Of a stretch of DNA of 9,946 nt, positions 1 through 5,905 are shown piece by piece. The translations under genes and the position numbers were made by a program. Origin of the DNA: Bifidobacteriaceae bacterium (GTDB lineage Bacteria > Actinomycetota > Actinomycetes > Actinomycetales > WQXJ01); the NCBI GenBank assembly GCA_031266115.1, contig JAISBQ010000309.1:1-9946 (forward strand), in the 5' to 3' direction. A model generated the notes under the pieces. That model did not search any database. It was not told where the DNA came from and saw only the letters and a list, made by a program, of their open reading frames with translations. Numbering within the stretch: position 1 is the first letter of the stretch; the number at the start of each line of letters is the position of its first letter.

Positions 1-83
1 TGCCCGACGGGGAACCACCCCTGCCCAAGAAGCGTGCCCGCCGCAAGGCGACGGCTCCGGCAGGCCCTCCCGCCTCCCTGTGA
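1..83 (+). CDS. C-terminal end of an unidentified protein (5' partial)
   Basis: Reading from base 3, 26 codons run to a TGA at 81-83. The tail is rich in proline, alanine, lysine and arginine, with a basic core PKKRARRKA, and looks disordered. Such basic low-complexity tails occur at the ends of many actinobacterial nucleic-acid-binding proteins, but the fragment is too short to name a family. The TGA overlaps the GTG start of the next gene (GTGA at 80-83), which suggests the two genes are in one transcript with coupled translation. The frame could be fortuitous, since it lacks a recognisable domain. The clean junction with the next start argues for a real gene. Confidence 0.55.
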   Translation, partial: PDGEPPLPKKRARRKATAPAGPPASL

Positions 84-1183
84 GGATGGGCGCGCGTGGC
101 CGTCATCGGCGGTGGGCGACCGCCGTCATCGTCGGCGTCATGGCGGCATGTACCGCCTGCGGCGAGAATGGCGGCTCGGTGGACGGGCGTGACAATGCCC
201 GCGGTGGCGAGGAGGCTGTCGACGCCGGCGACCTGTACGGGGCTCCCGACGAGGGCGGGTCCCTCGCCACGAATCCACTGCCGGCGAGTTCCCGCCCGGC
301 GCCGAGAGCACCGCTGGAGTCCACGCCCGCTGCTCCCTTGCGCGCATCCTCGCCGGGCCTCGTGCCCATCTCGGCGTTCCGCGACGAGCAGGGTCGCTAC
401 CTGGGGCCCTGGGCTGCCTATTCGATGACCCTGGATGAGATGGCGTTCGTCATCGACGCCGAGAGGCTGATCACGGTCGAATGCATGCGGCGGCTCGGAT
501 ACGACGTCGACAAGGAGTTCGATTCGGGTTCTGATGAGACGGCGGTGGGTGTGGACGCCTACCGCGGTGACCCGCAGTGGGGTGTGATCGACCTTGACCG
601 TGCTCGCGAGTATGGCTACGGATCTGACTTCGGGATTCCCCTTCTCAGATCGCCATCGGCGGAGCCTCGGCGCGAGCACCCGGCAGGATTCAGGGAGGCG
701 CTGGATGGCGAGGGCGGATGCGCCGAGATTTCCTATGACCTCGCGCATCGCGACGTCGAAGGCCTGTCCAGCGAGGATAACGAAGCGATAGGTGAGTATT
801 TCCGCCGGGCCGACGAGGCGTCGCGTGCATCGCCGTCCATGCGCGAGGCGATCGCCGGCTGGGCCGCCTGCATGGAACGGGAGGGTTTCGACTATGCCGA
901 TCCCGCTGCGGCGCTGAACGCCGGCTGGCCGGAGGGTGCGGCGAGCGCTCAGGAGACAGAGACAGCTGTGGCCGATGTCGAATGCAAGATCGAGGTCGAT
1001 TTTATCTCTCGGTGGGATCGCGCCCGATACGATGCCGAAGAATCCCTGATCGCCGAGTATCTTCCCGTGTTCGAGAAACGGGGCGCCGACAACGTCCGAG
1101 TGCACAACAACGCCCTGGCGATCATCGCCGGAGAGGTGACACTCGACGACTCCCCCCTCTGGCCCGCTCTGCGAGACGTATGA
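80..1183 (+). CDS. Predicted secreted lipoprotein, four-cysteine actinobacterial type
   Basis: This 367-residue protein has a basic N-terminus (GRHRRW), a short hydrophobic segment (residues 13-23) and a lipobox-like MAAC with Cys24 as the likely lipidated residue. It should therefore be anchored to the outer face of the membrane. A Pro/Ala/Ser-rich linker fills residues about 35-95. The folded part has four cysteines: VECMRRLGY (Cys135), GGC (Cys214), WAACMEREGF (Cys264) and ADVECK (Cys302). The pattern of a CM-x3-G-[YF] motif, a second such motif followed by DYADP, and then TAVADVECK resembles a widespread group of uncharacterised actinobacterial lipoproteins. I know of no established function. 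Disulfide pairing of the four cysteines is likely but inferred. The start is GTG at 80, overlapping the upstream stop. ATG at 86 is an alternative, and neither has a good Shine-Dalgarno sequence. The gene is followed by a long non-coding region, so it probably ends its transcript. Confidence 0.8.
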   Translation: MRMGARGRHRRWATAVIVGVMAACTACGENGGSVDGRDNARGGEEAVDAGDLYGAPDEGGSLATNPLPASSRPAPRAPLESTPAAPLRASSPGLVPISAFRDEQGRYLGPWAAYSMTLDEMAFVIDAERLITVECMRRLGYDVDKEFDSGSDETAVGVDAYRGDPQWGVIDLDRAREYGYGSDFGIPLLRSPSAEPRREHPAGFREALDGEGGCAEISYDLAHRDVEGLSSEDNEAIGEYFRRADEASRASPSMREAIAGWAACMEREGFDYADPAAALNAGWPEGAASAQETETAVADVECKIEVDFISRWDRARYDAEESLIAEYLPVFEKRGADNVRVHNNALAIIAGEVTLDDSPLWPALRDV

Positions 1184-1411
1184 CCGACCGCGGCGGCCGG
1201 CATCCTTTCGGAGATGGCTGGCGCTCGCGCTGCGGGGTGCTGCCCGCAGCTCCACACCACACCCTAGGCACGCGGGTCTGGTCGGGGTCTTGTTGAGCCC
1301 ATGTCTCGCATCGCGGCCGTCCGCGACCTGGACATGGCCGCCCGAACGGTGACCGGGCAGGCCGGCGGCCGGTGTGACGGTCAGGATCCCGGCCTCACTT
1401 CGCCAAAGGTC

Positions 1412-1577
1412 ATCGAGATCGTCGAATACCAGGCTCTGGACCCACCCTTGAGAATCGAGATAGTCGAATACCAGGCTACGAGGCCCGATGTAGCGCGTTC
1501 TCGGAGGCTGAAGCCTGGTATTCCGCTATCTCGATCCAGCAGATCCCCTGCGAAGCCTGGTATTCCGCAATCTCGAT
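1412..1577. repeat. Mirror-symmetric array of four 24-bp repeats
   Basis: Four copies of a 24-bp unit lie at 1412-1435 and 1454-1477 (forward) and at 1512-1535 and 1554-1577 (reverse complement). In the forward sense each begins ATCGAGAT and ends GAATACCAGGCT. The variation is confined to the middle four bases (CGTC, AGTC, AGCG, TGCG). Both same-strand pairs have a start-to-start distance of exactly 42 bp with unrelated 18-bp spacers. A 34-bp stretch separates the two pairs. A transcript could pair copy 1 with 4 and copy 2 with 3, giving two stacked stems with a symmetric 18/18 internal loop and a 34-nt apical loop. Possible roles are a dispersed intergenic repeat, a bidirectional terminator-like structure or a cluster of protein-binding sites. 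None can be settled here. Confidence 0.9.
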
Positions 1578-1746
1578 TCCCTAAACCCCACACTCCCTCA
1601 CCTGTACACACTCGCGGAAAGTCAAGAGGGATACCGGGGTCGAGTGGAGCAGGCGTGGCCGTGAACTCACCGTGCTGGTTCCGGTTGGGGTGATGAGCTC
1701 GATCTGTTGGGGAGCGTCGGTTCACTTGGTGGCGACCGCCGCACTC

Positions 1747-1782
1747 GCGCCGGGGACCGGCGCCAACCAGCGGCCAGCCGCT
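1747..1782 (-). terminator. Two hairpins downstream of tRNA-Arg, possible terminator
   Basis: On the minus strand, starting three bases past the encoded CCA of the tRNA, there is a perfect 6-bp-arm hairpin (AGCGGC / GCCGCT, 1769-1782, 2-nt centre). It is followed by a perfect 7-bp-arm hairpin (GCGCCGG / CCGGCGC, 1747-1763, 3-nt centre). There is no U-tract, only GGTTGG between the two. Such GC-rich hairpins without U-tracts are common beyond stable-RNA genes in high-GC actinobacteria. A terminator or processing role is inferred from position. Confidence 0.4.
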
Positions 1783-1785
1783 CTG

Positions 1786-1861
1786 TGGTGCCCGCGACAG
1801 GAATCGAACCTGCGGCCTTCCGCTCCGGAGGCGGACGCTCTATCCCCTGAGCTACGCGGGC
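1786..1861 (-). tRNA. tRNA-Arg, anticodon CCG
   Basis: The minus strand folds into a complete 76-nt class I tRNA. The acceptor arms GCCCGCG / CGCGGGC pair fully (1855-1861 with 1790-1796). The D arm is GCTC / GAGC with an 8-nt loop. The anticodon stem TCCGC / GCGGA encloses the loop CTCCGGA with anticodon CCG. The variable region has 5 nt. The T arm is GCAGG / CCTGT around TTCGAAT. The discriminator base is A, and the 3' CCA is encoded (1786-1788). The anticodon reads the arginine codon CGG, common in high-GC genomes. The gene lies directly upstream of, and divergent from, argS, whose enzyme charges it. Identity and fold are read directly from the sequence. Confidence 0.97.
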
Positions 1862-1872
1862 GGGCGCAGGCG

Positions 1873-1878
1873 AGCTTA
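1873..1878 (-). promoter_or_regulatory. Possible -10 element of the tRNA-Arg gene
   Basis: On the minus strand TAAGCT matches the actinobacterial TAnnnT -10 pattern. It would place transcription start near 1866, about 5 nt before the mature tRNA 5' end. No -35 box is seen at normal spacing. The nearest candidate, TGAACA at 1904-1909, is too far upstream and lies in a tandem 8-bp duplication (GTTCAGGC at 1905-1912 and 1913-1920). This is a weak call resting on position. Confidence 0.3.
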
Positions 1879-1967
1879 CCATCGCCGTTCCCACCGCGCC
1901 TGGTGTTCAGGCGTTCAGGCGTCTTGCTGTCCTGGTGTCCGCCGTTCGCTTCGCCGTCCCCGAACCG

Positions 1968-2067
1968 GCGGCCCGTGTCCCCGCGTCGCCCAGCCGGGAC
2001 CTGCAGCCGGGGCCGGGACGCTCGGCACACTGCGGCCCGTGTCCCCGCGTCGCCCAGCCGGGACCTG
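1968..2067. repeat. Exact 36-bp direct duplication upstream of argS
   Basis: The segments 1968-2003 and 2032-2067 are identical over 36 bp. Each begins GCGGCCCGTGTCCCC and ends CAGCCGGGACCTG, and they are offset by 64 bp. The second copy ends 13 bases before the putative -10 element of argS, so it would span that promoter's -35 region. The first copy is not followed by a -10-like sequence. Each copy carries GTCCC and GGGAC as short inverted ends. It may be a recent tandem duplication of the promoter-proximal segment or a pair of binding sites. Sequence alone does not decide. Confidence 0.9.
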
Positions 2068-2080
2068 GGCTACCGGCCAG

Positions 2081-2086
2081 TACCAT
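2081..2086 (+). promoter_or_regulatory. Putative -10 of argS, possibly leaderless
   Basis: TACCAT fits the TAnnnT -10 consensus and ends 6 bases before the chosen GTG start at 2093. Transcription starting 6-7 bases past this box would begin at or next to the start codon, giving a leaderless mRNA, which is common in actinobacteria. This also explains the absence of a Shine-Dalgarno sequence before 2093. No clear -35 box is seen. Confidence 0.4.
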
Positions 2087-2092
2087 GACCCG

Positions 2093-3757
2093 GTGACCAC
2101 AGCCGAGCTTGCCGCAGCCGTGCGCGGCGCCGTCATTGATCTGATCGATGACGGCGCCATTCCCCTCGACCCCGCCGACGTCCCTGAGGTCCCTCACCTC
2201 GAGCGCGCTCGCGACCGCGCGCATGGCGACTGGGCCACCAACATCGCGTTGCAGCTCGCCAGGAGGGCTGGGATACCGCCGCGCGAATTGGCAACCCGCC
2301 TGGCGCACGCCCTCGGCGCCGTGGCATGGATCGCATCGGTTGACGTCGCGGGCCCCGGCTTCCTCAACATCACCCTCGACAAGGCGGCCGCCGGCGCGCT
2401 CGCGCGCACCATCGTCGAGCGGGCAGGCGGATTTGGCCAGGGAGTCGCGCTCGCCGGGCAGTGGATCAATGTCGAGTTTGTGTCCGCCAACCCGACTGGC
2501 CCCATCCACCTTGGAGGGGCGCGGTGGGCGGCGGTGGGGGACGCCATAGCCCGCATCCTGGAGGCGGACGGCGCCAGGGTGACGCGCGAGTACTACTTCA
2601 ACGACCACGGCGCTCAGATCGATCACTTCGCCGCATCGCTCCTCGCGTCCGCACGCGGCGAGAACCCTCCCGAGAACGGCTATGGTGGGCAATACATTGC
2701 CGATATCGCCAGCCGGGTGGTGGACGATGCCGGCCCTCACCTCGCAGATCTCCCCACCGCTGAGGCACGGGACGTGTTCCGCTCGCGCGGCGTGGCCCTG
2801 ATGTTCGATGAGATCAAGTCCTCGTTGCACGATTTCGGGGTCGACTTCGACGTGTATTTCCACGAGGAGTCTCTCCATACGTCCGGAGCGGTGGACGCGG
2901 CCTTGTCGCAGCTGCGCGCGAATGGATCGCTGTACCAAGCGGATGGGGCGTGGTGGTTGCGGTCCACCGAGTTTGGCGATGACAAGGATCGCGTGGTCAT
3001 CAAGTCCGACGGAACGCCCGCCTATATCGCCGCCGATATCGCCTACTTGCGCGACAAGAAGGCGCGCGGCGCCACCCACGCGGTCTTCCTGCTCGGCGCG
3101 GACCACCACGGGTACATCGCGCGTCTCAAGGCCGCGGCGGCCGGCCTCGGAGATGATCCAGATACCGTCGAGGTGTTGATCGGCCAACTCGTCTCGCTGG
3201 TGCGTGCAGGAAAGCCCGTGCGCATGTCGAAGCGCGCCGGCACCGTGGTCACCATGGAGGACTTGGTGGAAGCCGTGGGCGTGGACGCGGCCCGGTATGC
3301 GATGGCCAGATCGTCCATCGACTCAGCCCTGACCATCGACCTCGACCTGTTGGCTTCTCAGACCAACGACAATCCGGTGTTCTATGTCCAGTACGCCCAT
3401 GCGAGAACCGTCAACGTGGACCGCAACGCCGCGGCTATCGGTGTGATGCGCGCGGATGGTTTCGCGCCCGAACTCCTGGAGCATTCGACCGAGGCGGTGC
3501 TGCTCGGTTATCTCGCCTCGCTGCCGCGCGTTGTTCACCAGGCCGCATCCTTGCGCGAGCCCCATCGCGTGGCGCGGTATCTCGAAGAGGTCGCCGGTGC
3601 CTACCACAAGTGGTACGACGCCTGCCGGGTGGCTCCCCTGGGCGACGATCCGGTGACCGACCTTCATCGCACCCGCCTGTGGCTCAATGACGCCACGCGC
3701 CAGGTGCTCGCCAATGGCCTCGGTCTGCTCGGCGTCAGCGCCCCAGAAAGGATGTGA
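2093..3757 (+). CDS. argS: Arginyl-tRNA synthetase
   Basis: Class I aminoacyl-tRNA synthetase of 554 residues, a normal length for the family. It joins arginine to tRNA-Arg using ATP in the cytoplasm. The N-terminal additional domain, which contacts the tRNA D-loop, covers residues about 1-115 and ends with GPGFLNI. The ATP-binding HIGH-type signature is in NPTGPIHLGGARW (about 133-145), followed by YYFNDHGAQ (168-176). The KMSKS-type loop is RMSKRAG (377-383). The C-terminal DALR anticodon-binding domain begins near NPVFYVQYAHAR (427-438) and runs to the end. GTG at 2093 gives VTTAELAAAVRGAV, which matches the usual start of actinobacterial ArgRS. An upstream in-frame GTG at 2039 would add 18 residues encoded partly by the duplicated DNA and is unlikely. 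The stop overlaps the lysA start, so the two genes are coupled. Confidence 0.97.
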   Translation: MTTAELAAAVRGAVIDLIDDGAIPLDPADVPEVPHLERARDRAHGDWATNIALQLARRAGIPPRELATRLAHALGAVAWIASVDVAGPGFLNITLDKAAAGALARTIVERAGGFGQGVALAGQWINVEFVSANPTGPIHLGGARWAAVGDAIARILEADGARVTREYYFNDHGAQIDHFAASLLASARGENPPENGYGGQYIADIASRVVDDAGPHLADLPTAEARDVFRSRGVALMFDEIKSSLHDFGVDFDVYFHEESLHTSGAVDAALSQLRANGSLYQADGAWWLRSTEFGDDKDRVVIKSDGTPAYIAADIAYLRDKKARGATHAVFLLGADHHGYIARLKAAAAGLGDDPDTVEVLIGQLVSLVRAGKPVRMSKRAGTVVTMEDLVEAVGVDAARYAMARSSIDSALTIDLDLLASQTNDNPVFYVQYAHARTVNVDRNAAAIGVMRADGFAPELLEHSTEAVLLGYLASLPRVVHQAASLREPHRVARYLEEVAGAYHKWYDACRVAPLGDDPVTDLHRTRLWLNDATRQVLANGLGLLGVSAPERM

Positions 3758-5175
3758 TGGCGATGCGATCCCACGAGGCCGGCGCCCGCCACGGTGCCGG
3801 CGACACCCCCGCGTGGCTGATGGTGCCGGACGATGTCAACGCGCTGATGCGTGAGCTGTGGCCCGTCACAGCGGGCAAATCCGACGATGGCGTTCTCCAC
3901 GTTGGCGGTTTGAGCGTCGCCGAGATCGCGGCCCAGGTGGGGACGCCAGCGGTGATCCTGGACGAGGTGGACTTCCGCGCTCGTGCCGCGGCCTTTCGCG
4001 ATGCGTTCGCCGCTGCCTTCGCGCCCCTCGGTGGCGCTGAGGTGTCCTATGCAGGCAAGGCATTACTCGCGCGAGGGATCGCGGGTTGGCTCGATGAGGA
4101 CGGGCTCGGCCTGGACGTGTGTTCGGGCGGTGAGCTGGCGATCGCCCTGGCCGGAGGGTTGGACGCGAGCCGCATGACCCTGCATGGCAACTACAAGACG
4201 GATGCGACCATTCGTGCGGCCTTGCGGGCCGGCATCGGACGCATCGCGGTCGATTCGTCCTACGAGATCGGCCAGGTCGCTCGGATCGCCGCCGACGAGG
4301 ATGTGGTGGCGCCGGTGTGGATTCGCGTGCGCGTGGGAGTCGAGGCGCACACGCACGATTACATCGCGACGGCACACGAGGATCAGAAGTTTGGGCTGTC
4401 TGTCCATGACGGCTCGGCGATGGCGGCGGCCCGGCGGGTGGTGGCGACACCCCAGGTGGACCTACGCGGGCTGCACATCCACATCGGGTCGCAGATCTTC
4501 GATTCCGAGGGGTTGCGCGAGGCGACGCGCCGGCTTTTTGGCCTGCACACCGCCATCGGACGCGAGCTTGGGGTGTGGGCGCCGGAGATGGGACTGGGCG
4601 GCGGGTTCGGCGTCGCCTACACCACGGGACACGACCCACTTGGCCCCGAGGAACTGGCGGCGCAGATGGCACAGGGTGTGGGCGCTCTGGCCCGTGATTC
4701 GGGGGTAGCGCCGCCGCGGATTTGCGTGGAGCCGGGGCGCGCCATCGCCGGCCCCGCAGGATTCACCCTGTACACGGTGGGCCCGGTCAAGCGGGTGGCC
4801 CTGGACGGCGGCTTCACGCGGCACTATGTGGCGGTGGACGGCGGGATGAGCGACAACATCCGCACGGCGCTGTATGGGGCGGACTATTCGGCGACGTTGG
4901 CGTCGCGCCGCTCCGACGCGCCGCCGGTGCTCTCGCGCGTGGTAGGGACGCATTGCGAGAGTGGCGACATCGTGGTCAAGGACGAATACTTGCCGGCCGA
5001 CATCGGCCCCGGCGATCTCCTGGCAGTCCCGGTCACCGGCGCCTACTGCTACCCGTTGGCCTCCAACTACAACCAGGTGCTGCGTCCGCCCGTGGTCGCC
5101 GTTCGAGATGGCGTCATCCGCCCCCTGATCCGCCGCGAGCGCCTAGAAGACCGCCTAGCACTGGACTGCGGCTGA
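3757..5175 (+). CDS. lysA: Diaminopimelate decarboxylase
   Basis: This PLP-dependent fold-type III enzyme of 472 residues catalyses the last step of lysine synthesis, meso-2,6-diaminopimelate to L-lysine plus CO2. The N-terminal TIM barrel carries the PLP-binding lysine in SYAGKALLARG (Lys101). It also has the HIGSQ motif in LHIHIGSQ (about 242-246), the glycine-rich LGGGFGV (about 280-286) and EPGRAIAG (about 325-332). The C-terminal barrel has VDGGMSDNIR, the catalytic cysteine in GTHCESGD (Cys400), and GAYCYPLASNYNQ near the end. AAAGGA at 3747-3752 is the Shine-Dalgarno sequence. ATG at 3757 overlaps the argS stop in TGATG; GTG 3754 and ATG 3763 are in-frame alternatives. The argS-lysA pairing is common in actinobacteria and commonly continues into hom, but here hom is about 3.9 kb away. 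All key residues are present, so the gene looks functional. Confidence 0.97.
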   Translation: MAMRSHEAGARHGAGDTPAWLMVPDDVNALMRELWPVTAGKSDDGVLHVGGLSVAEIAAQVGTPAVILDEVDFRARAAAFRDAFAAAFAPLGGAEVSYAGKALLARGIAGWLDEDGLGLDVCSGGELAIALAGGLDASRMTLHGNYKTDATIRAALRAGIGRIAVDSSYEIGQVARIAADEDVVAPVWIRVRVGVEAHTHDYIATAHEDQKFGLSVHDGSAMAAARRVVATPQVDLRGLHIHIGSQIFDSEGLREATRRLFGLHTAIGRELGVWAPEMGLGGGFGVAYTTGHDPLGPEELAAQMAQGVGALARDSGVAPPRICVEPGRAIAGPAGFTLYTVGPVKRVALDGGFTRHYVAVDGGMSDNIRTALYGADYSATLASRRSDAPPVLSRVVGTHCESGDIVVKDEYLPADIGPGDLLAVPVTGAYCYPLASNYNQVLRPPVVAVRDGVIRPLIRRERLEDRLALDCG

Positions 5176-5256
5176 TTCGTCGCCAGGTCCTGCCGTTCGC
5201 CGGTTCGGGATCCCCAACCGACCACGTCGCCCCGCGACCCTCACCCCACAGACCGC

Positions 5257-5311
5257 GAGTTTCACCTTTCCGGGCCCAAACCGGCCCTGGGAGCCCCCAA
5301 ACCTGAAACTC
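5257..5311. repeat. Inverted repeat after lysA, possible terminator
   Basis: GAGTTTCA at 5257-5264 is exactly inverted as TGAAACTC at 5304-5311. Inside it lies a second inverted pair, GGGCC (5272-5276) and GGCCC (5283-5287), around a 6-nt loop. The nested structure lies about 80 bases beyond the lysA stop, so it could terminate the argS-lysA transcript, although no T-run follows. It could equally be a dispersed intergenic repeat. The minus-strand antitoxin-like frame also ends inside it (stop at 5262-5264). Confidence 0.45.
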
Positions 5312-5507
5312 GGCGCACGGTGAGCCCAGGATCGGGTGGGGTGGGCGCGGCCGGCCCACCGGTGCATACCGTCGAGCTGGCATGTGGGCCGATCCACCAT
5401 GACAACTTCGGTTGGCCGTGCTCTGTGACGGTCACGGCCTCGCGCTTGGTGGCATGGAGAACTCGTCCCCAGCGCCTGCGGCCTTCGCTGGTCGTCACAA
5501 CCGGCAT
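5262..5507 (-). pseudogene. Phd/YefM-type antitoxin remnant
   Basis: An 81-codon frame begins MPVVTTSEGRRRWGRVLHAT and continues KREAVTVTEHGQPKLSWW. This matches the N-terminal layout of Phd/YefM antitoxins, which bind DNA through this half: a short beta strand, a helix ending in a 'W/F-x-x-VL-x-x-A' pattern, then 'R-E-x-V-x-[IV]-T-x-HG-x-P'. After about residue 38 the usual acidic, toxin-wrapping C-terminal helix is missing. It is replaced by a Gly/Pro/Ala-rich stretch (PAAPTPPDPG) unlike an antitoxin. No Shine-Dalgarno precedes the ATG and no toxin gene lies downstream, where lysA begins. I read it as a decayed fragment. A chance frame on the strand opposite non-coding DNA remains possible. 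Confidence 0.4.
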
Positions 5508-5511
5508 GGAG

Positions 5512-5905
5512 AGGCCGTACAGGCCAGCGCGCTCACTCGGAACGCCGCGCGGAGTGCGGGAAAGGCGTGTCCAGGCGCCGACGGCCCGCTCCGCCCACCC
5601 GCTAACTCACGACCGAGGCGAGGCGAGGTGAGACGGCCCGAGCGCAGCACGTGGGACCTCCCGCCCGACTGGTGGCCATGATGGTCGCACAGGATGGAGG
5701 ACGGGCTGTCCGAGGGCAATTCGAGTTCTTTGCAATTCGAACAGAATTCCGCTTTGACCAGCGATAACGGGGGCTTCGCGAGTGGCCACCAACGAGGCGC
5801 CCAGGCCAAACGTCCCAGACGGGTAGCGAGACGCCGACTACTTTCGTCGCTTGGCAGCCGCAAGTCCCTCATCCAGACTGCCCATTCCACGAAAGGCTGG
5901 CATAC
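5512..5905. other. Intergenic region upstream of the protease gene
   Basis: No convincing gene is seen here. There is a short GAGGC-type tandem run (about 5611-5626) and a pair of identical 9-mers GCAATTCGA at 5716-5724 and 5732-5740, 16 bp apart. A TTGACC hexamer at 5754-5759 could be a -35 box, but no good -10 stands at the expected distance. The strand opposite to the protease is open over 5495-5998, but its translation shows no domain. Confidence 0.5.
5716..5740. promoter_or_regulatory. Two direct copies of GCAATTCGA, possible operator of the protease gene
   Basis: Identical 9-mers start at 5716 and 5732. They form the most AT-rich patch of this intergenic region and lie just before a TTGACC hexamer (5754-5759) and about 170 bases before the protease start. 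A 16-bp spacing of equal half-sites could be a regulator site. The role is inferred from position only. Confidence 0.25.

Larger units (their letters stand above)
1184..1785. other. Intergenic region with no convincing gene
   Basis: About 600 bases separate the lipoprotein stop from the 3' end of the convergent tRNA-Arg gene. The region holds the four-copy repeat array (1412-1577) and, at its right end, two hairpins beyond the tRNA. Open frames exist on both strands (1301-1693 plus, 1381-1725 minus), but their translations mainly restate the repeats and lack domain-like sequence. Nothing recognisable is seen in 1184-1411 or 1578-1746. Confidence 0.6.

Noticed and set aside
1412..1577. CRISPR-like repeat and spacer arrangement
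   Set aside because: Only two copies lie in each orientation, the spacers are 18 bp, the halves are inverted relative to each other and there are no cas genes. This does not fit a CRISPR array.
1301..1693. Plus-strand open frame of 130 codons across the four-repeat region
   Set aside because: It has no ribosome binding site. Its translation is the repeat unit read in frame (42 bp is a multiple of three) plus low-complexity Pro/Ser/Arg, and the opposite strand is equally open. I treat the repeats as non-coding.
2039..2092. Longer argS start at GTG 2039
   Set aside because: The added 18 residues come partly from the duplicated non-coding segment and do not resemble ArgRS N-termini. GTG 2093 gives the expected N-terminus.
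1862..2092. T-box riboswitch controlling argS
   Set aside because: No T-box-like conserved bulge sequence or specifier-loop structure was found. The putative promoter leaves no leader long enough to hold one.
1907..3187. Minus-strand open frame of 426 codons opposite argS
   Set aside because: It is opposite a gene with complete ArgRS motifs, has no recognisable domain and reflects codon bias of high-GC coding DNA.
3866..4672. Minus-strand open frame of 268 codons opposite lysA
   Set aside because: Its Arg/Pro/Ser-rich translation is typical of antisense frames; lysA on the other strand has all catalytic motifs.
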